Shown here: one piece after another, positions 1 through 9,283 of the stretch
How positions within the stretch are numbered: position 1 is the stretch's first letter
Layout: each line of letters begins with the position of its first letter
Source: Actinoalloteichus fjordicus
Lineage (GTDB): Bacteria > Actinomycetota > Actinomycetes > Mycobacteriales > Pseudonocardiaceae
Assembly: GCF_001941625.1 (NCBI RefSeq)
Contig: NZ_CP016076.1
Span: 2,418,001-2,482,000, forward strand
Direction: 5' to 3'
DNA length: 64,000 nt
The notes under the pieces: generated by a model
Told to the model about the DNA's origin: nothing
The model's input: only the letters and a program-made list of their open reading frames with translations
Databases searched by the model: none
Program-made: the position numbers and the translations under genes

Positions 1-1539
1 AGGCTCGACGAGAGTCGACTCCGCACGCTGCAGTCGCGGATCGAGGCGGATCTGCGACTGGGCAGGCATCGCGAGCTGATCAGCGAGTTGAAGGAGCTGA
101 CCGTCGCCCGCTCGCTCGACGAGGGGTTCCATGGGCAGCTCATGACCGCGTTGAACCGTTCCGGCAGGCAGCACGAGGCCCTGGACGTCTATCGGCGCTT
201 TCGGCGGAACGTGATCGACCAGCTCGGGCTGGAGCCGTCGCCCGCGTTGCAACGGGTGCACAACGACCTGCTCGCGGGCGGGGGCGAGGAGGCCGGGGTT
301 CCGGCGGCCAGGCTGGTGCCTGCCCGACGTGCCCCCGAGGGCACCGAGATCGGCACGCCTGCACAGCTGCCCCATGACATCGCCGACTTCGTCGGTCGAA
401 GTGGCCTGCTGGAGGACGCGCGGCGCTGGCTGGCGCCGGACTCGGGCGACGCGGCCGCCGGGGCGAGCCTGCGGGTGCTCGCGGTGAGCGGCATGCCCGG
501 CATCGGCAAGACGTCTTTCGCCGTCCGGGTCGCCCATCGACTGCGCGGTCGGTTCGACGGCGGGCAGCTCTTCTGCGACCTCGGCGGGTCCGGCACGCCG
601 CGCACCCCGGTCTCGGCGCTACGAGGCTTTCTCCGGGCGGCAGGCTTCGCACCCGACCAGCTCTCCGGCGAGCTGGACGAACTGGCGACGTTGTTCCGCA
701 CCTGGAGCGCGGAGCGGCGGCTGCTCGTCGTGCTCGACGACGCCGCGGGCATCGACCAGGTCCGCCACCTGCTGCCCGGCGGTGCGGGCTGCGCGGTCCT
801 GGTCACCGCGAGGGTGGGCGTGCAGAGTCTGCCCGGTGCCAGGGTGCGGACCCTGGAGCCCTTGTCCTGTGCGGAGAGTCTGGAGCTGCTCTCCGGGATG
901 ATCGGCGCGGAGCGGGTGAATCGGGAGCGGGCGGAGGCCGAGCGGCTCGCCGACCTCTGCGGCAACCTCCCGCTGGCGGTGCGCTGTGTCGGAGCCAGGC
1001 TCAGCGCCGCCCTGGGCTGGCCGGTCTCCAGCATGGCCAGACATCTGGGCGAGAGCGGCAGGCCGTTGGATCTGCTCCGGTTCGACGGCATCGACGTCCG
1101 ACGGAGCCTGGTCACCGGAACACGAGGACTGCCGGTCGGCGTCTGGCGGACCTTCCGTGACCTGTCGACACTGTCCTCGCGGTTCACCGCACCCGACGCG
1201 GCACGACGGCTCGGGTGCGACCCGGAACAGGCTGAGGCGACGTTGGCTCAGCTCGTCGGTCGCGGGCTGCTGCGCATCGCGGAGCGCACCAGGGAGGAGG
1301 AGGTGCGCTTTGAGTTCCACCCGGTCAACCGCTGGTTCGCCCGCGAGCAGTGGGAGGGATCGGTGGAACAGCGGTCCGTTACCACGACGCACCTGCCCGG
1401 CTGCTGCGACCTCCGGGACAGCGAGGCCGGGGACTGCCCGCAGGGACACGGGCAGGTCCCCGGCGACCTCACGCCTCGCTGGGCGCCGACCGAGGAGCCC
1501 AGCTTGGGCTCGCTGCCCGTTGTGCTGGCGGGGCGCTGA
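1..1539 (+). CDS. SARP/AfsR-type activator with NB-ARC domain, 5'-truncated by window edge
   Basis: The reading frame is open from base 1, so only the last 512 codons are present and the N-terminal winged-helix DNA-binding part lies outside the window. The visible part begins in a bacterial transcriptional activation domain (helical region ending LGLEPSPALQRVHNDLL). An NB-ARC NTPase follows, with Walker A GMPGIGKTS, Walker B RLLVVLDD and the GLPL-like NLPLAV. The tail is a winged-helix-like stretch and then a Pro/Gly-rich end. Large SARPs of this class activate antibiotic clusters from promoters with direct repeats. It converges on a second gene of the same family, and their 3' ends overlap by 71 bases. 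Family is secure; target genes are inferred. Confidence 0.88.
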   Translation, partial: RLDESRLRTLQSRIEADLRLGRHRELISELKELTVARSLDEGFHGQLMTALNRSGRQHEALDVYRRFRRNVIDQLGLEPSPALQRVHNDLLAGGGEEAGVPAARLVPARRAPEGTEIGTPAQLPHDIADFVGRSGLLEDARRWLAPDSGDAAAGASLRVLAVSGMPGIGKTSFAVRVAHRLRGRFDGGQLFCDLGGSGTPRTPVSALRGFLRAAGFAPDQLSGELDELATLFRTWSAERRLLVVLDDAAGIDQVRHLLPGGAGCAVLVTARVGVQSLPGARVRTLEPLSCAESLELLSGMIGAERVNRERAEAERLADLCGNLPLAVRCVGARLSAALGWPVSSMARHLGESGRPLDLLRFDGIDVRRSLVTGTRGLPVGVWRTFRDLSTLSSRFTAPDAARRLGCDPEQAEATLAQLVGRGLLRIAERTREEEVRFEFHPVNRWFAREQWEGSVEQRSVTTTHLPGCCDLRDSEAGDCPQGHGQVPGDLTPRWAPTEEPSLGSLPVVLAGR

Positions 1540-3400
1540 CGGCAGGCATGAAGACCTCGTCGTGTTCAGGCACCCGTTCGAGCAGGCCTGCCGCGGCTCG
1601 CAGGTGAGTGGGGAACCGATAGCGGAAACCGCCCGGCTCCTCGGCGGCGGGCTCCGCGTCGCACAGCCTGAACTCGACGAGTTCCTCCAACAGTGATTCG
1701 GCCGAGAACTCCGTGCAGCGCAACACCGCTGCCGCGGCCTGCGGGGAGACCGGCTGTTCGTGCAGGATCGAGACGAGGCGGAAGGCGGTCCGGACTGCGG
1801 GAGAGGCGAGTCGGTAAGTCTGCTCGATGCTGGCCGACAACTCCAGTGCCTTGACCGCCAGTTCCGGACCGCGCCGCTGTTCGCGAAGAACCCACTCGAC
1901 CAGGCGCGTGATCGACCAGTGCGGGCGCAGCCGAAGCCTGCTGGCGGAGGCGTGCAGCGCCAGGGGCATTCCCTCGCACAGCTCGACCAGTTCGTGGACG
2001 GCGTCGATCTCTCCGGTGATGCGGTGTGCTCCCAAGGTCGACCCGAGCAGCTGTAGCGAGTCGCCGATGTCCAACGGCGGCATCTCCAAGGTGGTGGTGA
2101 TCATCGGGTTGGAGAGGCGTCTCCTGCTGGCGGCGAGCACCGCGCACCCGCTTCCCGACGGCTTGAGTCGGAGCAGCTGTTCGGCGCTGACCACGTCGTC
2201 GAGCACCACCAGCACCCGCCTGCCCGCCGTCCGACCCCGGAACATCTGGCATCGTTCCTCCAGCGAGCGCGGCAGGGACGCCGGGGTCACGCCCAGCGCA
2301 CGAAGGAAGTGCGCGAGCACATCGGCGAGATCGACCGGCTCGCCTCTCGGGTCCAGCAGCTGGGCGTAGAGCTGGCCGTCGGGGTAGTCCGACCGCACCA
2401 GGTGGGCGGCGTGGATGCAGAAGGCCGACTTCCCGGTGCCGGGTGCCCCGACGCCGACGACCACCGGCGGCGCCTTGCGGTCCGTGGTCGTCAGGGCCGT
2501 AAGCGCCACGGCGAGCTGCGCGTCCCTGCCGACGATGGAGGGCATGTCCGACGGCAGTTCGGCGGGCGGCTCGACCTCCTGCGTGGTGCGGACCGTCTCC
2601 CGGATTCGGGGTGCCTCCAGCGCCGGGTCGGCCGACAGGACCGCGGCGTGCAGCTTCTGGAGTTCGGACGAGGGATCGAGACCGAGTTCGTCGGCGAGCA
2701 CCTTGCGGGCCCGCTGGTAGACCTGGAGCGCGTCGGAACGCCTGCCCGACCGGTAGAGCGCCAGCATCAGTCGGGCCTGAAAGCCCTCGTGGGTCGGTTC
2801 TCGGGTCACGGCGGTGGTCAGCTCGCCGAGCAGCTCCCGATGCCTGCCCAGTGAGAGTGCACTGTCGATGCGTCGTTCCAGCGCGTTCTTGCGGATCTCG
2901 TCGAGCCGGACCACTTCGGCCTGTAGCACCGGACCTGGCGTGACGTCGATCAGCGCCGGTCCGCGCCACAGCTTCAGCGCGGCGCCGAGGGTGTCGGCGG
3001 CCTCGGCGAGTGATCCCGATTCGAACTCGGTCCTGCCTCGTTCGGCGAGCTGCTCGAAGCGATGCGAGTCCATGGCGTCCGGCGGCAGCCCGAGGAGGTA
3101 ACCACTGGGAGAAGTCAGCAGCACGGCCTCGGTGAGGGGCTCGTTGCGATGGATCGCAGGCCCGCCGGAGCCGCTGAGGCGAAGGAGTTTTCGTAGTTGG
3201 TAGACGTAGGTCTGCAGTGTCGTGGTGACGCTCTTGGGCGGATGGTCCTCCCAGAGCTCCTCGATGATCTGATCGGTGCGGACGATGCTGTTGGCGTGGG
3301 TGACCAGCAACGCGAGCACCTGACGGAGCTTGGGCGCGGACGGGGTGGCGAACCGCCCGTCTCGCAGTACCTCGAACGGTCCCAGTACATGTACCTGCAC
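1469..3400 (-). CDS. SARP/AfsR-type pathway activator with NB-ARC domain
   Basis: 643 residues. Order: OmpR-like winged helix (about 1-95, starting MQVHVLGPFEVL), bacterial transcriptional activation domain (about 100-245, with ADELGLDPSSELQKLH), NB-ARC NTPase (about 290-540; Walker A GAPGTGKSAF near residue 318, Walker B RRVLVVLDDV, then EGMPLALHASA), and a C-terminal winged-helix-like region. The GTG at 3400 is chosen because GGAAGGAG lies about ten bases upstream and it begins the domain exactly; the frame stays open further upstream. It is a paralogue of the truncated gene it converges on. A cluster-specific activator role is inferred from family and position. Confidence 0.9.
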   Translation of the reverse strand: MQVHVLGPFEVLRDGRFATPSAPKLRQVLALLVTHANSIVRTDQIIEELWEDHPPKSVTTTLQTYVYQLRKLLRLSGSGGPAIHRNEPLTEAVLLTSPSGYLLGLPPDAMDSHRFEQLAERGRTEFESGSLAEAADTLGAALKLWRGPALIDVTPGPVLQAEVVRLDEIRKNALERRIDSALSLGRHRELLGELTTAVTREPTHEGFQARLMLALYRSGRRSDALQVYQRARKVLADELGLDPSSELQKLHAAVLSADPALEAPRIRETVRTTQEVEPPAELPSDMPSIVGRDAQLAVALTALTTTDRKAPPVVVGVGAPGTGKSAFCIHAAHLVRSDYPDGQLYAQLLDPRGEPVDLADVLAHFLRALGVTPASLPRSLEERCQMFRGRTAGRRVLVVLDDVVSAEQLLRLKPSGSGCAVLAASRRRLSNPMITTTLEMPPLDIGDSLQLLGSTLGAHRITGEIDAVHELVELCEGMPLALHASASRLRLRPHWSITRLVEWVLREQRRGPELAVKALELSASIEQTYRLASPAVRTAFRLVSILHEQPVSPQAAAAVLRCTEFSAESLLEELVEFRLCDAEPAAEEPGGFRYRFPTHLRAAAGLLERVPEHDEVFMPAVSAPPAQRAASPSWAPRSAPSEA

Positions 3401-4129
3401 TACTACCACTCTCCTTCCGGTCGACCTTGTCAGGCGAGCCCGTGTCCGGACCGACGAGTACCGTGCCTGCGTTCTCGGCAGGCCGCGATGTCGCCGGGAG
3501 ACGAGAAGAGTCGCTACAGCCTTGACAAGTCCCCTCACAACCTCGGTATCGGTGGATCTCAGCTCATTCAGGCGGATTTCCCCTGAGGCTCTGCCGCTTC
3601 CACCAGTCGGGACATTCGTCGCCTCGACTGGAGGCTCGCTGGAGTCTGGCTAGAGCAAGTCTAGAAAACGACTGAGCGTCATATTTCCCGGTCGTGGCTG
3701 GGGCGTCGGCCCGGGGAGGGCTCGGCGGTTCCCGCAGCGAGGATCGCGTGGTCATATGCCTGTAGTACCTTATGGATGTTTCGATCCCCGGCGTTGATGC
3801 CTGTTCGATCGAGTGAACGGCGGACACCGCCCATTCTCGTGTGACCTTCGAGTGGGGAATTTCAGGTGAACGGGCAACTATTTTTCGGCGCCGTCGTTGA
3901 ACCCGACTCGAATTCACCTTCACGGGAAAGAGAGACCGGGCGACGGTGCTCTACTTCGCGTCGCGTTCGGTGGACGCCGCCCCGGCGTCGCCGCGGGGCG
4001 AGGTGCCCGCCGCCTGCGCGCGGCCTGCTGAGCGTCAGTGCGCGACCCGTGTGCCGCAGGCCGGACCTGGCACGGCACCGGCGGTCGATGTCCGCCGGTG
4101 CCGGGATGATCTCGGTTCGTGGATCGAGA
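3401..4129. other. Non-coding stretch upstream of the SARP gene
   Basis: No frame with coding character or recognisable domain was found in these 729 bases between the SARP start and the P450 stop. It should hold the SARP promoter. A short inverted repeat, CTAGA-N5-TCTAG, lies at 3650-3664, about 250 bases upstream of the SARP start, and could be an operator. Composition is patchily AT-richer than the coding DNA around 3640-3900. Confidence 0.4.
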
Positions 4130-5323
4130 TCAGGTCCACTCGATCGACGTGGCCAGGTTCCGAACGCCGTAGAGGCCCCAGCCGTAGGGGTCGAACGGAG
4201 GCGTCGCGGTCACCCGCATGCTCCGCAGGCGGTCGAACAGGACGTTCATCGCCACCCTGCCTTCGAGCCTGGCCAGCGGTGCCCCGAGACAGAAGTGGAT
4301 GCCGCGCCCCAGACCCAGGTGCGGATTGGGGTCGCGGCGGATGTCGAAGCGATCTGCCTGGGCGAACTGTCGCTCATCGAGATTCGCGGAGAGCAGCCAG
4401 GGCATGATCAGCTCGTCCTTCGGAATCCGGACACCCGCGACCTCGACGTCCTCGACGGCCACCCGCTTGGTCTGCATGAAGGGCGCTCGGTATCGCAGCA
4501 CCTCTTCGACCGCCGTCGGGATCAGCGCCCGGTCGGCGCGCAGTTCGGCCTCGGCGCCCGGCTCGTCCCGCAGGCACAGCAGGGCGTTGCCCAGCAGGAT
4601 CGTGGTCGTCACATGTCCGGTCATCAGCAGCAGACCCGCGAAGGTGGCGATCTCCTGATCGTCGAGCCGCTCCCCGTCCACCTCGGCCTCGACCAGCCGG
4701 GTCATCAGGTCGTCCTGCGGAGATCGCCTGCGCGATTCGCAGTGGCGCAGCATGTAGTCACCGGTGTTGCGTACCGAGTCGCCGAACGAGGTGATGAAGG
4801 CCTCGTCGCCCATGTCGGAATGGTCGGCCAGCAGAATGCTGTCGGCCCACTGCTGGAAGAGCACCCGATCGGCGGGCGGCACGCCCAGCAGTTCGGCGAT
4901 CACGATCACCGGCAGCGGATAGGAGAAGTCCTGCACGATGTCGATCTCCTCGGCGCCGTCCATCGCGTCGAGCAGCTCGTGGCAGATTCGGTGGATTCGA
5001 CCTTCGAGCGCATTGATCGCTCTGGCCCCGAAGGCCTGACTCACGAGGCCGCGAAGCTTGCGGTGATACGGGGGATCGACCATCGTGATGTTTCCAGGCC
5101 GGAATTGCTGATTGTCAGCGTAGGCCTTGCTGTAGTCGGCCGAGAAGATCGAGTAGTCGGTGATCACTCGGCTGACGTCCGCGTAGCGGAAGACATGCCA
5201 GACCCCGATGCCGTCTTTCCAGACCGGAGCCCGATCGCGCATTTCCTCGAGCCAGGCGATCAGGGCGGTGCCCCCGTCGGGCTCGATGCCGGGTACCGGG
5301 CGTAATTGACTGCTTCGTGTCAC
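4130..5323 (-). CDS. Cytochrome P450
   Basis: 397 residues, the usual size of a soluble bacterial class I P450. The haem loop is LGLGRGIHFCLGAPLARLEG with the thiolate Cys near residue 345. The K-helix ExxR is in AVEEVLRYRAP. The I-helix reads LLLMTGHVTTT, where the usual acidic residue before the Thr is replaced (GHVTT rather than GHETT), a variant seen in several biosynthetic P450s. The GTG at 5323 is preceded by GGAGGG at a good distance. It probably oxidises the polyketide (hydroxylation, or methylenedioxy-bridge formation as the P450 of the xantholipin pathway does). Redox partners are not in the window. Substrate and reaction are inferred. Confidence 0.93.
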   Translation of the reverse strand: MTRSSQLRPVPGIEPDGGTALIAWLEEMRDRAPVWKDGIGVWHVFRYADVSRVITDYSIFSADYSKAYADNQQFRPGNITMVDPPYHRKLRGLVSQAFGARAINALEGRIHRICHELLDAMDGAEEIDIVQDFSYPLPVIVIAELLGVPPADRVLFQQWADSILLADHSDMGDEAFITSFGDSVRNTGDYMLRHCESRRRSPQDDLMTRLVEAEVDGERLDDQEIATFAGLLLMTGHVTTTILLGNALLCLRDEPGAEAELRADRALIPTAVEEVLRYRAPFMQTKRVAVEDVEVAGVRIPKDELIMPWLLSANLDERQFAQADRFDIRRDPNPHLGLGRGIHFCLGAPLARLEGRVAMNVLFDRLRSMRVTATPPFDPYGWGLYGVRNLATSIEWT

Positions 5324-5419
5324 GGGAAAACCCTCCGAGAAGTGCGCAGAAATACTGCCTGTCGTGCGGTGGGAGGCCCTCGTCGACGGCCGCCGTCGAC
5401 GTCCCGGCCGCACCGCCCC

Positions 5420-5452
5420 AGTAATATTACTCCCAGTGATCGTTCCATCACT
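5420..5452 (-). promoter_or_regulatory. Two palindromes upstream of the P450 gene (candidate operators)
   Basis: AGTAATATTACT (5420-5431) is a perfect 12-bp palindrome. AGTGAT-N6-ATCACT (5435-5452) is a second perfect inverted repeat beside it. They lie about 100 bases upstream of the P450 start in an AT-rich patch. A TAATAT within the first could be a -10 element on the minus strand. The binding regulator is unknown. Confidence 0.4.
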
Positions 5453-5482
5453 CGAATCGTGAGCAATGGCCCTCTGGTGAGA

Positions 5483-6415
5483 TCAATCCGGGGCGGGTTC
5501 GGGGTGTTCCTGATAGCGGACATCGGTCAGCTCCTCGGAGACCGCCCAGAGCCGACGGGCGGCCGCCTCGTCGTAGGCCTGTTCCGACGCGCGGACCACG
5601 ACGGGGAAGCCGCTCTGCTCACCCCGGTCGTGCGGCCCGAAGTACTGGCCTCCCTCGACGTCGGGCGCGGTGGCGGCGCGTAGCTGGGGCAGGGCGCCCG
5701 CCTCCGCCGACTGTGCGAAGCGCGGCACCATCACGCGACCGAACAGGCCGTAGAGGCCGCCTGCGCTCGCGAACAGATTCGTCGCGGCGAGGCCTGGGTG
5801 AGCGGCCACGCTGATCAGGTCTGCGGACGAGGCCCTGCATCGCCGGTCGAGCTCGAAGGCGAACAGCAGATTGGCGAGTTTGGACTGCGAGTACGCCGCC
5901 ATCCGGCTGTAACGCCGGGTGAAGTCGAGATCGTCGAAGCGGATTCGGCCCGCACTGTGCAGTCTGCTGCTGACGGTGACCACGCGCGCCCGTCGACTGC
6001 GGGACAGCGCGGGCAGCAGGAGGCCGGTCAGGGCGAAGTGCCCGAGGTGGTTGGTGCCGAACTGGCGCTCGAACCCGTCGGCGGTGAGCTGCCTCGGGAT
6101 CGCCATCACCCCGGCGTTGTTCACCAGGACGTCCAGCGTCGAGTGGTCGGCGTGGAACTGCTCTGCGGCGGCGCGGACCGAGCCGAGATCGGCGAGGTCG
6201 AGTCGGAGCCACTTCGGCACGGGCCCGGTGGCCTCGGTCGCGACGGTCTCGGTCGCGGCCCGGCCTCGGTCGGCGTCCCGGCCCGCGAGGACGACCAGGG
6301 CGCCACGGCGGGCGAGCTGCGTGGCCGTCTCCAGGCCGAGTCCGCTGTTGGCCCCGGTCACCAGCGCTGTTCGGCCGGTCAGGTCGGGGATGTCTGCCTC
6401 GGTCCACTGTGTCAT
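5483..6415 (-). CDS. Short-chain dehydrogenase/reductase (protochlorophyllide-reductase-like subgroup)
   Basis: 310 residues. The cofactor motif TGANSGLG is near the N-terminus (TALVTGANSGLGLETA), NNAG is present in VLVNNAGVMA, and the catalytic YSQSK follows a serine strand (VTVSSRLHS). The long form resembles the subgroup containing light-independent retinol/protochlorophyllide-reductase-like SDRs. ATG 6415 is preceded by AAGGGAACG. It lies upstream of the P450 on the same strand, separated by about 160 bases with its own palindromes, so co-transcription is not certain. Likely an NAD(P)-dependent ketone/alcohol step in tailoring; substrate unknown. Confidence 0.88.
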   Translation of the reverse strand: MTQWTEADIPDLTGRTALVTGANSGLGLETATQLARRGALVVLAGRDADRGRAATETVATEATGPVPKWLRLDLADLGSVRAAAEQFHADHSTLDVLVNNAGVMAIPRQLTADGFERQFGTNHLGHFALTGLLLPALSRSRRARVVTVSSRLHSAGRIRFDDLDFTRRYSRMAAYSQSKLANLLFAFELDRRCRASSADLISVAAHPGLAATNLFASAGGLYGLFGRVMVPRFAQSAEAGALPQLRAATAPDVEGGQYFGPHDRGEQSGFPVVVRASEQAYDEAAARRLWAVSEELTDVRYQEHPEPAPD

Positions 6416-7263
6416 GGTCGTTCCCTTGATCGGGTGACGGCGGGCGGAAGTACTCACGCGGGACAGGAGGACGGTGTGTCACTCCTGTCGAGTGCCGGGT
6501 CTGTGGACGGCGGCGCGAGGCGCGTTGATCACGACGTCCATCGGCCGAGCATGCCGGGCGTCACTCGAACCTCGCATGAGAACGTCTGCCGCCGACTGTC
6601 CGGCGAGGGCGTGCCGGGCGTGGTCTCGACCGAGTCGTGATGTCGTGTCGTTCCGCGTTCGCCCTGGTCGCGAGATGTTCCCGGCGGCGGCCGCCGTGTC
6701 TGGCGCCGTCGCGGACACGAGGTGAGTCGCGCCCTCGGGGTCGCGTGACGTCGGAGGAGACGTCCTCCGTGTCCGGAATGCGCGAATTCGGTCGCTCGGG
6801 GGCTCTCCTCTGATCGGACTCAGGGGGCGTCCCTGATCGGAGATCGGGGAATTCCCCGGGGCGAGGAGGCCGTCCGGCGGTGTTGACTCGGCGGCATACG
6901 CGGCACGACCCCGGCGATCGTCGGCCGTCGGGTCGCCGTGTTCGCCGATCGGCATACTGACACCACGGATATTTGGTACTTGGATAGGCCGTCCTTGTGG
7001 GCGGCCTGACGTGCTGTCCTGGCCCGTGTCGGTCGTGCCCGGCTGCGCGGTCGCCTTTCGAGTCCTCCGATCGAACGAACAGGCCGGCTAGCTGCATCGT
7101 TCGACGATCCTCCGCCTGGGTGTCCGTTCGGAACGACCGCTCCGTCGCGGCGAAGACCGCCGCCGTCCCGGATGAGTCGGCGAACCCGACGGTCGTCCGG
7201 GCCGCGAACCTCGAACGGTGGTATTGAATGCTCGGGTTTGTATAATCGTGCTAAGTTGTCGGC
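6416..7263. other. Long intergenic region between divergent genes
   Basis: 848 bases between the divergent SDR and FAD-monooxygenase genes. Open frames here show no family resemblance and look like chance. It must hold promoters for both flanking genes. The only clear element is the AT-rich TATAAT box just before the monooxygenase gene. Confidence 0.4.
7241..7246 (+). promoter_or_regulatory. Putative -10 box (TATAAT) of the 7264 monooxygenase gene
   Basis: A consensus TATAAT ends 17 bases before the ATG, in otherwise GC-rich DNA. No convincing -35 lies at 17 bp (a TTGAAT lies only 11 bp upstream). No Shine-Dalgarno sequence precedes the ATG, so the transcript probably has a very short leader. 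Confidence 0.45.
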
Positions 7264-8427
7264 ATGACGACGAGCAACGGACAGCGCAAGCGCGTACTGG
7301 TCATCGGCTGCGGCATCGCGGGGCCGGTGGTCGCCCTCTATCTGAAGAAGGCAGGCTTCGAGCCGGTCGTGCATGAGCGGCGGGCCGCGGACGCCGCCGA
7401 CGACGGCGGCTCCTTCAACCTGGCACCCAACGGACTCTCGGTACTGCGGACCCTCGGCCTCGCCGACAAGGTCGTGGGCATCGGACAGGCGACGGAGCGC
7501 ACCGAGTTCCTCAACCACCGGGGCAGGCGGCTGGCGCTGTTGTCCGAGTCCACGGTGCTGTTGCATCGGGGCGAGCTTCATCGCCTGCTGGTGGCCGAGG
7601 TCGAGGCGCAGGGCATCCCGACGACGTTCGGTCACGAGGTGACCGAAGTGGAGTCCACGGCGGACGGCGTCCGGGTCCGGTTCGAGGACGGTGCCGAGGA
7701 CCACGGCGATCTGCTGGTCGGCGCCGACGGCATCCGGTCGAGGGTGCGCCATGCGGTGGTCAAGGGCCTTCCGCAGCCTCGCTACACCGAGATGATCGAC
7801 TCCGGGGGCATCGGCTACCTGCCGGGACTCAAGGCCGACGGCACCATGCGGATGACCTTCGGGCTCAAGGGGTTCTTCGGCTATCAGGTCCTGCCCGACG
7901 GACACGTCTTCTGGTTCCAGAACTATCACCAGGCCGACGAGCCCAGCAGGCACCGGCTCCGCAGCATCCCGAACGCCGTCTGGCGTGAGCACCTGATGGA
8001 GATGCACCAGGGTGACCGCGCGCCCATCGTGGACATCATCGCCTCGACCGACGAGATCGACCGCTACCTGCTGTTCGACGCGCCGACCCTGCCCAAGTGG
8101 CACACCGACCGCATCGTGCTGCTCGGCGACGCGGCCCACGCGATGGGGCCGCATACCGGGCAGGGCGCGTCGATGGCACTGGAGGACGCGATCGTCCTGG
8201 CGAGGAGCCTGCGAGACGGGACGAGCATCGCGGAGGGGCTCGCCGACTACGAGCGAATCCGCAGGCCCAGGGTGGATCACGTGATCGCGCAGACTCGGCA
8301 CAACGGCAACCAGAAGGCGGCACCCGGCCCGGTCGGCCGCGTCTTCCGCGACCTCGTCCTGCCGATCTTCCTCAAGGCCGGGGTCAAGCAGGGTGCCGCG
8401 TTGTACACCCACCAGATCCCCTGGTGA
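7264..8427 (+). CDS. FAD-dependent monooxygenase (single-component aromatic hydroxylase type)
   Basis: 387 residues. The dinucleotide-binding motif VLVIGCGIAGPVVALYL is at the N-terminus, the central DG motif is LLVGADGIRSRVR, and the second flavin motif is LLGDAAHAMGPHTGQGAS near residue 288. It is a close paralogue of the monooxygenase at 51579 (shared FFGYQV and WF.N.HQ segments), so the cluster carries two copies of this short type as well as two of the long type. It likely hydroxylates or oxidatively cleaves aromatic rings of the polyketide using NAD(P)H and O2. The exact step is unknown. The start has no Shine-Dalgarno but follows a strong -10 box. Confidence 0.92.
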   Translation: MTTSNGQRKRVLVIGCGIAGPVVALYLKKAGFEPVVHERRAADAADDGGSFNLAPNGLSVLRTLGLADKVVGIGQATERTEFLNHRGRRLALLSESTVLLHRGELHRLLVAEVEAQGIPTTFGHEVTEVESTADGVRVRFEDGAEDHGDLLVGADGIRSRVRHAVVKGLPQPRYTEMIDSGGIGYLPGLKADGTMRMTFGLKGFFGYQVLPDGHVFWFQNYHQADEPSRHRLRSIPNAVWREHLMEMHQGDRAPIVDIIASTDEIDRYLLFDAPTLPKWHTDRIVLLGDAAHAMGPHTGQGASMALEDAIVLARSLRDGTSIAEGLADYERIRRPRVDHVIAQTRHNGNQKAAPGPVGRVFRDLVLPIFLKAGVKQGAALYTHQIPW

Positions 8428-8818
8428 TCCACGAGCCGTCGCCAGAGGTGTCGGGCGTCGATGTGGCCGCCCGACCGGCTGACCAAGCTGTGAAGCCGAC
8501 TGATTCACTCGGCTCGGGACATTGGACGTCGGGGGTCTGAAGATCGATCCCGGTGGGCCCTCCGCTGCGAGGCGATCGGCTTCCGTGCTGTGCGCCGCTC
8601 TCCCAGCGGGTCCCGACGGTTCTTTCAGTCGAATGGCTCAGCCGGTCGACAGCACCGAATTACCCGGTATGTAGTAATCTGCGCTCGATCTGCCCGAGCG
8701 CACTCGGGCCGAACTGGGGATGACGAGGATGCGGTGAGCGGAACGCCCGCGTCCGGCAGCGGCGATGACGGCGGGCGGGCCGATGAGCCGCCCGATCTAA
8801 AGGAGATCGGAGTAGCCG
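8428..8818. other. Intergenic region with promoter of the membrane protein/oxidase pair
   Basis: No gene seen in 391 bases. An AT-richer patch holds ATTAC-N10-GTAAT (8659-8678), an inverted pair of half sites that could belong to a promoter or operator for the downstream two-gene unit. Confidence 0.35.
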
Positions 8819-9283
8819 ATGGCGAACCGGGTAGAACCGGACTCGGCCGACCAGACCACCACGACACCGGACAGGCGACGCGGACTGCGCCTGGTGATCG
8901 CCCTGACCATCCGGGTGCTGGTCGTCCTGTACTTCGTGAGCACCTTCCTGCAGGCGGTGTTGGCCGGGCTCTTCGTCACCGGCAACGTCGGAATGCTCGC
9001 GATGCACGAGATCAACGCGCACACCAACCTCTTCCTGCTCTTCCTGCTGATCATCGCTGCCGTGCTGCTGCGCTGGCCGGTGGGCGGGCCGGGCTGGCCG
9101 ATCATCGCCTTCGTGCTGCTGGCCGTCCTGGTGTTCGCTCAGACCGAGATGGGCTTCATGCGCGTGATCGACCTGCACATCCCGGTCGGCGTACTGCTGT
9201 TCGGCATCTCCGTCGCGCTGCTCATCTGGGTGTTCACCGCCCGATTCGACGTGTCGCGACGGACCGTGAGGAGGCGGGGATGA
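8819..9283 (+). CDS. Small integral membrane protein coupled to the multicopper oxidase
   Basis: 154 residues with a charged N-terminus and about four hydrophobic helices (LVIALTIRVLVVLYFVS; FLLFLLIIAAVLLRW; IIAFVLLAVLVFA; GVLLFGISVALLIWVF). No specific family was recognised. It starts after a good ribosome site (AAAGGAG) and its stop overlaps the oxidase start (ATGA, 9280-9283), so the two are translationally coupled and probably work together at the membrane. It might anchor or feed electrons to the oxidase. Function not assignable. Confidence 0.8.
   Translation: MANRVEPDSADQTTTTPDRRRGLRLVIALTIRVLVVLYFVSTFLQAVLAGLFVTGNVGMLAMHEINAHTNLFLLFLLIIAAVLLRWPVGGPGWPIIAFVLLAVLVFAQTEMGFMRVIDLHIPVGVLLFGISVALLIWVFTARFDVSRRTVRRRG

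Noticed and set aside
3866-5305. A 479-codon frame opposite the P450 gene
   Set aside because: Shadow frame of the P450; no family features.
6479-7097. Two overlapping minus-strand frames between the SDR and FAD monooxygenase genes
   Set aside because: They overlap each other in different frames and have no ribosome sites or recognisable domains.
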